A DNA stretch of 64,000 nt from Nocardia lijiangensis NBRC 108240 (GCF_001613045.1 NZ_BDBP01000053.1:1-64000); one strand, 5' to 3'; shown: positions 45,420 to 53,203, counted from the first letter of the stretch. A program made the numbers and translations. Notes: a model not told the origin generated them from the letters alone.

Positions 45420-46007
45420 ATGACGAAGCTCACACGCGCCGCCGCGGTCCTCGGCCTTGCGCTCATCGCACTGTTCAGCCCGGGCCCGCTGACCGCGGCC
45501 CCCGCCAAAGCCGACCCGCTGCCCAGGGTGTTCTTCGACATGTCGGTGGAGGGCATCCCCACCGGCCGCATCGTCATCGAGCTGCGCTCGGACGTGGTGC
45601 CCGAGACCGCCGAGAACTTCCGTGCGCTGGCCACCGGCGAGCAGGGCTTCGGCTACAAGGGTTCGACGTTCCACCGCGTGATCCCCGGATTCATGGCGCA
45701 GGGCGGCGATTTCACCAACGGTGACGGCACCGGCGGCACCAGCATCTACGGCCCGACCTTCCGCGACGAGAACTTCCAGCTGACCCACGCCGCTCCCGGC
45801 ACGGTCAGCATGGCCAACCGCGGGCCAGGCACCAACAGCTCGCAGTTCTTCATCACCATGAAGGACACCCCGTGGCTGGACGGCAAGCACGTGGTGTTCG
45901 GCACCGTGGTCGAGGGCATGGACGTGGTGCACGCCATCGAGCAGGTGGGCTCGCCCTCCGGCACGCCCGGCCGCAGGGTCGTGATCGACAACAGCGGGCA
46001 GTTCTGA
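45420..46007 (+). CDS. Secreted cyclophilin-type peptidyl-prolyl isomerase
   Basis: A 195-residue protein with a signal peptide (LTRAAAVLGLALIALFSPGPLTAAPAKA) followed by a complete cyclophilin domain: FHRVIPGFMAQGGDFTNGDGTGG, GTVSMANRGPGTNSSQFFIT and KHVVFGTVVEGMDVV, with the catalytic Arg in FHRVIPGF. It would speed proline isomerisation of exported proteins. Start at 45420, divergent from the PIG-L gene. The terminator at 46021-46062 follows. Confidence 0.92.
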   Translation: MTKLTRAAAVLGLALIALFSPGPLTAAPAKADPLPRVFFDMSVEGIPTGRIVIELRSDVVPETAENFRALATGEQGFGYKGSTFHRVIPGFMAQGGDFTNGDGTGGTSIYGPTFRDENFQLTHAAPGTVSMANRGPGTNSSQFFITMKDTPWLDGKHVVFGTVVEGMDVVHAIEQVGSPSGTPGRRVVIDNSGQF

Positions 46008-46020
46008 CCCGGCACACCGC

Positions 46021-46062
46021 AACGGGCCGTGCGCCATCCTCCCGGATGACGCACGGCCCGTT
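46021..46062. terminator. Bidirectional terminator
   Basis: A 13-bp perfect stem (AACGGGCCGTGCG and complement) is extended by a 5-bp inner stem with one mismatch and a 4-nt loop. Separates the cyclophilin gene from the convergent small membrane protein gene. Confidence 0.85.
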
Positions 46063-46073
46063 GGCTTGTGCCG

Positions 46074-46247
46074 CTACAGCTTGCTGACGGTCGAGTTGTT
46101 CGACCCCGACACCGCCTTGTACAGCAGGTACAGGCCGAACACCACCGCACTGATCACCAGAATCGGGAACAGCCCCTTGATCAGCGCACCGATGATGGCG
46201 AGCGCGATCCAGACGACCGCGACGACACCGATGATCTTCCACAGCAT
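46074..46247 (-). CDS. 57-residue membrane protein
   Basis: A short gene with a strong AGGAGG site 9 bases before ATG. The protein has two hydrophobic helices (IIGVVAVVWIALAIIGALI and LFPILVISAVVFGLYLLY) separated by KG, and a polar C-tail (KAVSGSNNSTVSKL). No known motif. It has a normal codon pattern and a terminator just after its stop codon, so it is probably real. It lies between the Psp genes and the cyclophilin gene; a role in the envelope is only a guess. Confidence 0.75.
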   Translation of the reverse strand: MLWKIIGVVAVVWIALAIIGALIKGLFPILVISAVVFGLYLLYKAVSGSNNSTVSKL

Positions 46248-46409
46248 TTCCAGCCTCCTGGATGTCTCTCCCGAACCGCCGTCCGGCGATCCGACACCTC
46301 CATGCTGGCAGTCCCGTGACCAGAAATCACCAGGTCAGCAGCGATATCCGGGTGCAAATCAGGGTTCACCCTGAGCATTTCGCCCGCGCTGTCGCGGCAT
46401 GCCCGGACG

Positions 46410-47270
46410 CTACTGCGGCAGACCGGGAGGCGGCGGGGAGACCGTGAGGGTGGGACGGTCGGCGACCTCGGTCAGCGCCTGCGCCCAGCCGTCCAGGCGA
46501 TCCGCCGCATGCCGCAATTCCGCGACGATGCCGTCGAATTGGTGTGCCACGACGGTGGTTTCGGGCACCGCGAGGACGCGGCTGGCAGCCGCGACGACCT
46601 GCTCGTATTCGGCGATCCCGGATTCCAGCCGGGTCAGCGCGAACCGCACGTTGCCGGTGAGGGTCTCGGTCGCCTCCGGGTTGGACCTGCCGACCACGGC
46701 GGCGGCGCGCTCCATCTGAACGATGTCGGCGGCGAGGGCGTGCAACGCGGCGGCTCCGGACGCGGCCGTCTCGACCATTTCGGCGAGGTCCTCGTGGGGC
46801 AGCCGGTGCGAGGCGGCGATCTGCCCGGTGAGCCCGTGCATCGCCCGTTCGGCCTGGACCAGGCGGGCGATCGGGGCGCGGGCGGCCGAGCGCGCAGGCG
46901 GCTGTTTACGCGGCAGGAACGCGGCCTGCGGCAGCGGGGAGCGGCGCAACCGCAGATAGCGCCGCGCGCTGAGCGCGGTCCCGGTGACGAACGCGACCGC
47001 GCCGCCGCCGAGCACGACCACCGCCCAGGCGGGAGCCGAGACGACGACCAGACCGACCGCGCCCGCGGTGGTCAACCCGGAGACCGTGCCGAGCTGGTAG
47101 CTGCGGCGCCGGGCGCGGCGGCGCTTGCGGAGTTCTCGTTCGCGCGGGTCGGCCCAGCGGCGCACCGCGACGAGCGCGTGCTCGCCCACGTCGCGCAGGG
47201 TCTCCGGCAGGGCGCCCTGCGGCATCCCGAACGTGGACTGCGCGGGAATTCGCTTACTTCGTTCGCTCAT
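46410..47270 (-). CDS. pspM: Phage-shock-like membrane protein PspM (Rv2743c-like)
   Basis: A 286-residue protein with a basic N-terminal region, two adjacent membrane segments (GLTTAGAVGLVVVSAPAWAVVVLGGGAVAFVTGTALSARR) and a helical cytoplasmic C-terminal domain. Its place directly after pspA, which itself follows clgR, is that of Rv2743c (PspM) in the mycobacterial clgR-pspA-pspM-pspN envelope-stress operon. The fourth gene (pspN) is not seen. It probably anchors PspA to the membrane. Confidence 0.8.
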   Translation of the reverse strand: MSERSKRIPAQSTFGMPQGALPETLRDVGEHALVAVRRWADPRERELRKRRRARRRSYQLGTVSGLTTAGAVGLVVVSAPAWAVVVLGGGAVAFVTGTALSARRYLRLRRSPLPQAAFLPRKQPPARSAARAPIARLVQAERAMHGLTGQIAASHRLPHEDLAEMVETAASGAAALHALAADIVQMERAAAVVGRSNPEATETLTGNVRFALTRLESGIAEYEQVVAAASRVLAVPETTVVAHQFDGIVAELRHAADRLDGWAQALTEVADRPTLTVSPPPPGLPQ

Positions 47271-47435
47271 GCGCTTTCCTCACACCGTTCACGTCGGACG
47301 GCAGCTGGACCCGTGGGAGACGACGCGGTGCGCACGCCGCGGCCGCGGGGCGTGACGAGGGCACCCCCCGGCGATGCGACGGTCTCGCGCGTGCCCGCGT
47401 CCTTCACCGCACCGGTCCTTGCCTGTCTCGAGCCG

Positions 47436-48263
47436 TTACTGCTGGGCGGCCTGGCCCTTGTTCATCTGCGGCTGCGCCGGATTCGCCTGCGTCTGGGCGG
47501 AATTGATCGCGGACTGGCCGCCGCCCGCGGGCAGCGCCTCGCCGCGCATGGAGGCGCGGATCTGCTCGAGCTTGCTGTGGCCCGCCATCTGGATGCTGGC
47601 CTGCTGTACCTCGAGCATGCGACCCTGCACCGAGTTCTGCGCGAGCTCCGCGGAGCCGAGCGCGTTGGCGTAGCGGCGCTCGATCTTCTCGCGCACCGCG
47701 TCGAGGCTCGGGGTGGTGCCCGGCGCCGACAGCGTCGAGTCCATCTGCTGCAGCGACGCGGAGACCTGCTCCTGCATCTTGGCCTGCTCCAGCTGGCTGA
47801 GCAGCTTGGTGCGCTCGGCGACCTTCTGCTGCAACAGCATCGCGTTCTGCTCGACCGCCTTCTTGGCCTGCGCGGCGGCCTGCAGCGACTGATCGTGCAG
47901 GACCTTCAGGTCCTCGACGGACTGCTCGGCGGTGACCAGCTGGGCGGCGAACGCCTCGGCGGCGTTGGTGTACTGGATCGCCTTCTCGGTGTCACCTGCG
48001 GCGGTGGCCTGGTCGGCGAGCAGCACGGCCTGGCGTGCGTTGGCGTTGAGCTTCTCGACCTCGTCGAGCTGGCGGTTCAGCTTCATCTCCAGCTGACGCT
48101 GGTTGCCGATGACCGACGCGGCCTGCTGCGACAGGGCCTGGTGCTGGCGCTGGGCTTCCTCGATAGCCTGCTGAATCTGCACCTTCGGATCCGCGTGCTC
48201 CTCGATCTTGGCATCGAAGAGGGCCATCATGTACTTCCAGGCCTTGACGAACGGATTAGCCAT
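47436..48263 (-). CDS. pspA: Phage shock protein A homologue PspA
   Basis: A 275-residue PspA/IM30-family protein: long coiled coil (residues ~25-180) after an amphipathic N-terminal helix (MANPFVKAWKYMMALFDAKI), then ANALGSAELAQNS and a Gln/Ala-rich tail. Known in mycobacteria as the 35-kDa antigen. It forms oligomers on the membrane, stabilising it under stress and binding ClgR. Start at 48263. In the operon clgR-pspA-pspM. Confidence 0.93.
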   Translation of the reverse strand: MANPFVKAWKYMMALFDAKIEEHADPKVQIQQAIEEAQRQHQALSQQAASVIGNQRQLEMKLNRQLDEVEKLNANARQAVLLADQATAAGDTEKAIQYTNAAEAFAAQLVTAEQSVEDLKVLHDQSLQAAAQAKKAVEQNAMLLQQKVAERTKLLSQLEQAKMQEQVSASLQQMDSTLSAPGTTPSLDAVREKIERRYANALGSAELAQNSVQGRMLEVQQASIQMAGHSKLEQIRASMRGEALPAGGGQSAINSAQTQANPAQPQMNKGQAAQQ

Positions 48264-48462
48264 CGATTGATCCCGCCTCCATCTGATGTACCGCTTGACG
48301 CGGCCCGGGTACACGACCCTCGCGCACCCGCTTGTGCCTATCCTCCACCATGCGGCACCTGGGCCGGGGCTACCCGGCCCAACCGACGCCTACTACAGAA
48401 TCTATCCGTTTTCGGCGTCGGCCCGCAGCGTTGCCCGCGGCTGGGCATCCGATGTTCCGATG

Positions 48463-48921
48463 TCAGTTGCTCTTCACCAGGACCAGCATGTCGGCCTTCG
48501 GGGCCGGAATGACGATCCGGGTGTCCTCGGCGATCTGCGGCCGGGCCGCCGACATGCTCGCCGACGCCGGAGCCAGCGCGGGCTCCTGCGCCGGGGCGAC
48601 CTCGGCGGATTCCGCGGCGGCAGCTGTCTGCTCGGCTTCCATGGCGGGTGTGGCGGCAGGCTCGGCGGCCTCGCCGACCGGAACCCCGTCGACGCCGGCC
48701 ATGATCGTGCTCACATCCCATAGCACCCGCGATAACGGCACGTCGAGTGCGGCGCAGATCGCGGCGAGCAGTTCGCTCGACGCCTCCTTACGGCCCCGCT
48801 CGACCTCCGAGAGATACCCCAGGCTCACGCGCGCCGAGGTGGACACCTCACGCAAGGTCCGGTGCTGGGCGAGACGTGCACGCCGCAGACTGTCCCCGAT
48901 CGCCTCTCGCAGCAGCGTCAT
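48463..48921 (-). CDS. clgR: Transcriptional regulator ClgR
   Basis: A 152-residue protein with an XRE-type helix-turn-helix (RRARLAQHRTLREVSTSARVSLGYLSEVERGRKEAS) and an Ala/Glu-rich C-terminal tail ending RIVIPAPKADMLVLVKSN. ClgR activates clp proteases and the psp genes in actinobacteria. The ATG at 48921 follows AAGGAGA. The gene lies upstream of pspA as in mycobacteria and behind an ECF-type promoter (48994-49022). Confidence 0.92.
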   Translation of the reverse strand: MTLLREAIGDSLRRARLAQHRTLREVSTSARVSLGYLSEVERGRKEASSELLAAICAALDVPLSRVLWDVSTIMAGVDGVPVGEAAEPAATPAMEAEQTAAAAESAEVAPAQEPALAPASASMSAARPQIAEDTRIVIPAPKADMLVLVKSN

Positions 48922-48993
48922 CTCGATCTCCTTCGCTCCGAACACCGGGCGCCGCTTCGCGCAGTCGCCTGGCGCGCACCGTTCTTTCTGGCA

Positions 48994-49022
48994 CAACGTC
49001 CCGGGGCGCCCCGTTGGTTCCC
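48994..49022 (-). promoter_or_regulatory. ECF (SigE/SigH-type) promoter of clgR
   Basis: On the minus strand GGGAACC, 17 bp, then CGTTG, matching the GGAAC/GTT consensus of mycobacterial SigE/SigH promoters. It lies 73-101 bp upstream of the clgR start. The spacer contains a GGGGCGCCCC palindrome. Confidence 0.6.
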
Positions 49023-49061
49023 GGCGGGCGAACTCGTCGCACGAATTCTCGCGCACCGCGC

Positions 49062-49553
49062 TCAGCCGCCCTGCACACACCGAAGCAGCTCCCGCACCGC
49101 GTTCTCGGTCGCGGTGAGTCTGATGGTCCACCGGTCGCCGGACAGTTGCAACCGCATCACCTCGGTATGCCACGGACTGGACAGCCCGAGGAAGACGGTG
49201 CCGACCGCGTGCCCGTCCTGGCCGTCGGGTCCGGCGACGCCCGTCAGGCCGATCCCCCAGTCGGCAGTGCAGCGGGTACGCGCGCCGACGGCCATCTGCT
49301 CGGCGGTGCTCGCCGCCACCGGCCCCTCGGCGGCGAGCACTTCCGCGCTGACCCCGGCCAGGCTGCTCTTGAGGTCGGTGGCGTACACCACCAGTCCGCC
49401 GCGCAGCACCGCGCTCGCGCCAGGCACCCCGGCGATGGTCGCGGCCACCAGCCCGGCGGTCAGCGATTCGGCGGTGGCCACGGTCTGGCGGGCGGCCACC
49501 AGGGCACGCACCAATTCGTCGGCGGGAACGGACGCGGTGAGAGGGTCTGTCAT
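49062..49553 (-). CDS. CinA-family nicotinamide-nucleotide amidohydrolase (PncC)
   Basis: A 163-residue CinA C-terminal domain protein with signature TVATAESLTAGLVAATIAGVPGASAVLRGGLVVYATDLK and GLTGVAGPDGQDGHAVGTVFLGL. It deamidates NMN in pyridine-nucleotide salvage. The start overlaps the end of pgsA by 4 bp (ATGA). It has only the amidohydrolase domain, without the N-terminal MoeA-like domain of full CinA. Confidence 0.9.
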   Translation of the reverse strand: MTDPLTASVPADELVRALVAARQTVATAESLTAGLVAATIAGVPGASAVLRGGLVVYATDLKSSLAGVSAEVLAAEGPVAASTAEQMAVGARTRCTADWGIGLTGVAGPDGQDGHAVGTVFLGLSSPWHTEVMRLQLSGDRWTIRLTATENAVRELLRCVQGG

Positions 49554-50233
49554 GCCCCGCGCGCCCGGCCGGAGCCGCCCGCGAACCACACCCGTGCGGC
49601 CTGGCCGACGTAGTCCAGGCCGGTGACGACCGTCAACACCACCGCCAGGTACATCAGGGCCATGCCCGCGGCCTCGAAGCCGCCGGACAGCGGCAACAGC
49701 AGCACCCCGATGGCCAGCGACTGCACCAGCGTCTTCAGCTTGCCGCCGCGCCCTGCGGGAATCACCCCGCGCCGCACCACCAGCAGCCGCAACACCGTGA
49801 CGCCCACCTCGCGCCCGACGATGACCAGGGTGATCCACCAGGGCAGGTCACCGAGTACGGACAGTCCGATCAGGGCCGCGCCGATGAGCGCCTTGTCCGC
49901 GATCGGGTCCGCCAGTTTGCCGAAATCGGTGACCAATCCGTACTTGCGCGCCAGCTGCCCGTCGAAGCGGTCGGTGATGGCGGCCAGCGCGAACAGCGCG
50001 GCGGCGGCGATCCGCCACCCGGTGTCGTGCCCGCCGCCCACGAACAGCGCGACCACGAACAGCGGAACGATCGCGATGCGCGCCATGGTCAGCACGTTCG
50101 CGATATTCATCAGCGGTACGGCGGTGTCGGCCTGGGCGGGCGGCACGAAACCGCCACCTGGGCGCTCCGCTCCGGTGCGCAGCAGACCTGCGTCGGGCCA
50201 GCGACGATCGATCTCTTCGGGTTGCACGCTCAT
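49550..50233 (-). CDS. pgsA: CDP-alcohol phosphatidyltransferase (PgsA-type)
   Basis: A 227-residue membrane enzyme. The catalytic motif is DRFDGQLARKYGLVTDFGKLADPIADK, fitting D-x2-D-G-x2-A-R-x8-G-x3-D-x3-D. Four or five membrane segments. Makes phosphatidylglycerol phosphate (or cardiolipin) from CDP-diacylglycerol. Position after ftsK region and before cinA/clgR matches pgsA3 of M. tuberculosis. The N-terminal ~40 residues are a hydrophilic extension. Confidence 0.9.
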   Translation of the reverse strand: MSVQPEEIDRRWPDAGLLRTGAERPGGGFVPPAQADTAVPLMNIANVLTMARIAIVPLFVVALFVGGGHDTGWRIAAAALFALAAITDRFDGQLARKYGLVTDFGKLADPIADKALIGAALIGLSVLGDLPWWITLVIVGREVGVTVLRLLVVRRGVIPAGRGGKLKTLVQSLAIGVLLLPLSGGFEAAGMALMYLAVVLTVVTGLDYVGQAARVWFAGGSGRARGA

Positions 50234-50376
50234 GTCCTCGCCTCGAGGACGCGCGTTCCGAAGACGGCCACGGCTCCATCCGGTTGCGCTACCCCGGCGC
50301 GATGCGGTGAGCGGAACGACAGGATGTGCGGCACACGTTCAGACTATCGGTAAGCGCGCCGACTACTGTGCACCCC

Positions 50377-50943
50377 ATGACCTCTCGGGGACCACTTGGT
50401 GGTTCGACCAGCGACGCGCACCCCAGCGCGGCCTCTGCCGCGCCCGGCACCGGACCGGTTGTGCGACGCGCCCGAACCTCGGACGTTCCCGCGATCAAAG
50501 GCCTCGTCGACGTCTACGCGGGCCGCATTCTGCTGGAGAAGAACCTGGTCACCCTGTACGAGGCGGTGCAGGAGTTCTGGGTGGCCGAAGACGGCGGCAA
50601 GGTGGTCGGCTGCGGCGCGCTGCACGTGCTGTGGGCCGATCTCGGCGAGGTGCGCACGGTCGCGGTGCACCCGGACGCCAAAGGCACCGGAGTGGGCAAG
50701 CTCATCGTGCAGCGGCTCGTCGCGGTGGCCAGGGAACTGGAGCTGCGCAGGCTGTTCGTGCTGACCTTCGAGGTGGAGTTCTTCAGCAGGCACGGGTTCG
50801 TGGAGATCGACGGCACCCCGGTGACCGCCGAGGTGTACGCCGAGATGTGCCGGTCCTACGACACCGGCGTCGCCGAGTTCCTAGACCTGAGTTATGTGAA
50901 GCCGAACACGCTCGGCAACACCCGCATGCTGCTGACCCTCTGA
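50377..50943 (+). CDS. argA: GNAT acetyltransferase, likely L-glutamate N-acetyltransferase (ArgA/Rv2747-like)
   Basis: A 188-residue single-domain GNAT protein: acetyl-CoA loop VHPDAKGTGVGKLIVQRL, then LRRLFVLTFEVEFFSRHGFVEIDGTPV, the pattern of Rv2747, a non-classical N-acetylglutamate synthase for arginine biosynthesis. It occupies the same position between pgsA3 and ftsK as Rv2747. Start at 50377 (MTSRGPL). Divergent from pgsA. The identification rests on family pattern and synteny. Confidence 0.78.
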   Translation: MTSRGPLGGSTSDAHPSAASAAPGTGPVVRRARTSDVPAIKGLVDVYAGRILLEKNLVTLYEAVQEFWVAEDGGKVVGCGALHVLWADLGEVRTVAVHPDAKGTGVGKLIVQRLVAVARELELRRLFVLTFEVEFFSRHGFVEIDGTPVTAEVYAEMCRSYDTGVAEFLDLSYVKPNTLGNTRMLLTL

Positions 50944-50969
50944 AGCGCCGACCAAGAAAGCGACACACC

Positions 50970-51254
50970 GTGCCGATCTTCGCCGTCCACTACACCTACT
51001 CCGAGGCCACCGTTCCCGGCCGCGACACCCACCGGCCCGAGCACCGCGGCTGGCTGTCCGGTCTGGTCGACGCGGGCACGCTGCTGTCGAGCGGACCGTA
51101 CCCGGACGGGTCGGGCGCGTTGCTGCTCTTCCGCGCCGGGGACGAGACGGCGCTGAAGGACCTGCTCGCGCAGGACCCCTTCGCCAGGGAAGGTCTCATC
51201 GACGCGGTGCGCACCGTGGAGTGGCTGCCCATCATGGGCGCTTTCTCCGCCTGA
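50970..51254 (+). CDS. YciI-family protein
   Basis: A 94-residue ferredoxin-like-fold protein with GRDTHRPEHRGWLSGLVDAGTLLSSGPY and FAREGLIDAVRTVEWLPI, the YciI family pattern including the His/Asp pair. It starts with GTG 26 bp after the acetyltransferase. YciI-like proteins sometimes act as small dehalogenases or muconolactone-type isomerases; here unknown. A strong terminator follows. Confidence 0.82.
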   Translation: MPIFAVHYTYSEATVPGRDTHRPEHRGWLSGLVDAGTLLSSGPYPDGSGALLLFRAGDETALKDLLAQDPFAREGLIDAVRTVEWLPIMGAFSA

Positions 51255-51262
51255 TCGATGGA

Positions 51263-51299
51263 AAGAGCCCCGCACCCTTCGATCGGGTGCGGGGCTCTT
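51263..51299. terminator. Bidirectional terminator
   Basis: A perfect 15-bp stem (AAGAGCCCCGCACCC and complement) with a 7-nt loop between the convergent yciI-like and terC genes. A short run of T and A at the flanks suits both strands. Confidence 0.9.
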
Positions 51300-51307
51300 C
51301 CGCGCCG

Positions 51308-52297
51308 TTACTCGGCGTCCTGGGGCGCCGTGCCGCGGGTCTTGATCAGGCTGGCGACGGTCGCCACGACCAGCACGCCGATGATGACGCCCAGCGAGAC
51401 CGGGGTGGAGATCTCCGGCACGCTGACGTGCTCGCCGCCGTTGATGAACGGCAGGGTGTTCTCGTGCAGCGCGTGCAGCACGAGCTTGATTCCGATGAAC
51501 GCCAGGATCGCGGCCAGACCGTAGGACAGGTACACCAGCCGGTCCAGCAGGCCGCCGATCAGGAAGTACAGCTGACGCAGGCCCATGAGCGCGAACGCGT
51601 TGGCGGTGAAGACCAGGTACGGCTCCTCGGTGAGGCCGTAGATCGCGGGGATGGAATCCAGCGCGAACAGCAGGTCGGCGAAGCCGATTGCGAGCAGCGC
51701 GAGCAGCAGCGGGGTCACCACCCTGCGGCCGTCGACTCGGGTGACGAGCTTGTCGCCGTCGTACTCGTCGGTGGTCGGCAGCACCCGCTTGGCCAGCGCG
51801 ACGATGCGGCTGTCGCGCTTCTCCTCGGCCTCCACCTCGTGGCCGCTCTCACGCAGCAGTTTGACGGCGGTGTAGATCAGGAAAGCGCCGAACAGGTAGA
51901 ACACCCAGCTGAACGCGCTGATCGCGGCCGCGCCGACGGCAATGAACACACCGCGCATGGCCAGCGCGAGCACGATGCCGATGAGCAGCACCTTCTGCTG
52001 GTAGATCCGGGGCACGGCGAAGGTGGTCATGATGATCAGGAAGACGAACAGGTTGTCCACCGAGAGCGCCTTCTCGGTGACGAAACCGGCGTAGTACTCC
52101 CCGCCGAACGTGGAACCCCACCGCCAGGCGACGAAGCCGCCGAAGGCCAGGGCGAGGCTGATGTAGACCGCCGACCAGAAGGCCGATTCGCGGAAGGTCG
52201 GTTCGTGCGGCGTGCGCACGTGGGCGAAGAAGTCGAAGACGAACAGGCCGAGGATCACCGCGATGGTGATCCCCCATTCGAGTGCGGTCACCTGCAT
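51308..52297 (-). CDS. TerC-family membrane protein (Rv2723-like)
   Basis: A 329-residue integral membrane protein with 8-9 hydrophobic segments. The TerC signature is present: FVTEKALSVDNLFVFLIIMTTF and FADLLFALDSIPAIYGLT, with conserved acidic residues in membrane segments. TerC proteins are implicated in metal (manganese) export and tellurite resistance. Start at 52297. It matches Rv2723, which in M. tuberculosis lies near lexA. No manganese riboswitch was recognised upstream. Confidence 0.88.
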   Translation of the reverse strand: MQVTALEWGITIAVILGLFVFDFFAHVRTPHEPTFRESAFWSAVYISLALAFGGFVAWRWGSTFGGEYYAGFVTEKALSVDNLFVFLIIMTTFAVPRIYQQKVLLIGIVLALAMRGVFIAVGAAAISAFSWVFYLFGAFLIYTAVKLLRESGHEVEAEEKRDSRIVALAKRVLPTTDEYDGDKLVTRVDGRRVVTPLLLALLAIGFADLLFALDSIPAIYGLTEEPYLVFTANAFALMGLRQLYFLIGGLLDRLVYLSYGLAAILAFIGIKLVLHALHENTLPFINGGEHVSVPEISTPVSLGVIIGVLVVATVASLIKTRGTAPQDAE

Positions 52298-52593
52298 GCT
52301 GCGACCCGATCGGAGGCGGTAGTCATGACGGCCATCATGCCCGATTTGTCCGTTCTTATCGGCTAGCGGATTGGTTGCCGACCATCCTGTCACACTCCCT
52401 GGAGTCGCCCGACGGGCGCAAGAACCCACGTCGAACGCTCGAAAAGTCGCATCCAGGTGATTGCGAGCACATTGCAGTGCTACTGAAATCGGACATATCG
52501 ACCGGGTACGAAAAACCGGTTTCCCCTGGCGGATTCGGGTGTTAGCGTCGAAGACGACGAAGCACCGCTCCCGAAAACCGAGAGGCACAGGCG
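52298..52593. other. Intergenic region between terC and the small ORF
   Basis: This 296-bp divergent region has no recognisable gene. It should carry the terC promoter. A TTAGCGT stretch around 52541-52547 could be a -10 element for the rightward small transcript (52594-52772). Confidence 0.3.
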
Positions 52594-52704
52594 ATGACAG
52601 CGCGAATCCGGCAGCAGCGACAGTGGTCGCTCGGCGCCACGCGCCCGAATGCCGCCCTGCGCCTACTCGACTACCGCTGGATGCGCGTCCGGAGCGGCCC
52701 CTGA
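52594..52704 (+). CDS. Small ORF (36 residues) upstream of the tRNA cluster
   Basis: ATG at 52594 behind GAGAGGC. The 36-codon frame encodes a basic peptide with two tryptophans (W11 and W29) and six or more arginines. It is followed by an 8-bp hairpin with a 3-nt loop (52706-52724) and then by an intrinsic terminator, and the next gene is tRNA-Trp. It could be a leader peptide or a stand-alone small gene; the peptide matches no leader I know. Confidence 0.4.
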   Translation: MTARIRQQRQWSLGATRPNAALRLLDYRWMRVRSGP

Positions 52705-52730
52705 GTTCTCGGCACCCGAGAACCTATTCC

Positions 52731-52772
52731 AGGGGTCATTCCACGGCAACGCGCCGGGAATGACCCTTTTTT
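52731..52772 (+). terminator. Strong rho-independent terminator before tRNA-Trp
   Basis: Stem GGGTCATTCC/GGAATGACCC (10 bp) with an inner 4-bp stem, followed by TTTTTT (52767-52772). It is the only classical T-tract terminator seen in the window, and lies only 5 bases before the tRNA-Trp 5' end. Confidence 0.85.
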
Positions 52773-52777
52773 CGTCT

Positions 52778-52853
52778 GCGGGGGTAGCTCAACTGGTAGA
52801 GCACCGGTCTCCAAAACCGAAGGTCGGGGGTTCGACTCCCTCCCTCCGCGCCA
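52778..52853 (+). tRNA. tRNA-Trp (anticodon CCA)
   Basis: Full cloverleaf: acceptor GCGGGGG/CCTCCGC (one G-U pair), D arm GCTC/GAGC, anticodon loop CTCCAAA with CCA, T loop TTCGACT, discriminator G, and encoded 3' CCA ending at 52853. First of four tRNA genes in a row. Confidence 0.95.
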
Positions 52854-52955
52854 CCCAACTTCATAGTGAACCGGCAGCATGCGCGAGCCGACTTACGATC
52901 TGCTCGTGCACTTGAAACTCCTACTGCCACAAGATTTTCGGCCTCCGGGCCGCAC

Positions 52956-53029
52956 TCCCTCGTAGCCCAACTGGTAGAGGCACCGGCATTAGGAGCCGGG
53001 AGTTGCGAGTTCGAATCTCGCCGAGGGAA
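52956..53029 (+). tRNA. Atypical class I tRNA with UAG anticodon
   Basis: Acceptor TCCCTCG/CGAGGGA (perfect 7 bp), anticodon stem CCGGC/GCCGG with loop ATTAGGA (anticodon TAG), T arm GCGAG/CTCGC with loop TTCGAAT, discriminator A. The variable loop is only 5 nt, whereas tRNA-Leu, to which UAG belongs, is always a long-variable-arm class II tRNA. The D arm has an extra base (GCCC/GAGGC). No CCA encoded. Confidence 0.75.
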
Positions 53030-53054
53030 CTGGTTCGCGTGCGAGCGCGAACGA

Positions 53055-53128
53055 GCGTTTGTAGCTCAACGGGAAAGAGCGCCTGCCTACGAAGCAGGAG
53101 GTTGGAGGTTCGAGTCCTCCCAAGCGCG
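53055..53128 (+). tRNA. tRNA-Arg (anticodon ACG)
   Basis: Acceptor GCGTTTG/CAAGCGC with one G-U pair, D arm GCTC/GAGC, anticodon stem CCTGC/GCAGG with loop CTACGAA (ACG), T arm GGAGG/CCTCC with loop TTCGAGT, discriminator G. No CCA encoded. Only 4 bases separate it from the next tRNA. Confidence 0.92.
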
Positions 53129-53132
53129 CCGA

Positions 53133-53203
53133 TGGAGTGTGGTGTAAGGGGAGCATGGCGGGTTTTGGTTCCGCCGGTTCAGGTTCGAATCCTGGCACTC
53201 CAG
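53133..53203 (+). tRNA. tRNA-Gln (anticodon TTG)
   Basis: Acceptor TGGAGTG/CACTCCA, anticodon stem GCGGG/TCCGC with one wobble pair and loop TTTTGGT (TTG), T loop TTCGAAT, discriminator G as expected for Gln. Short, with no encoded CCA. Confidence 0.88.

Noticed and set aside
52298..52593. Manganese (yybP-ykoY) riboswitch before terC
   Set aside because: Such riboswitches often precede TerC-family genes, but I could not find the conserved loop sequences on the minus strand here.
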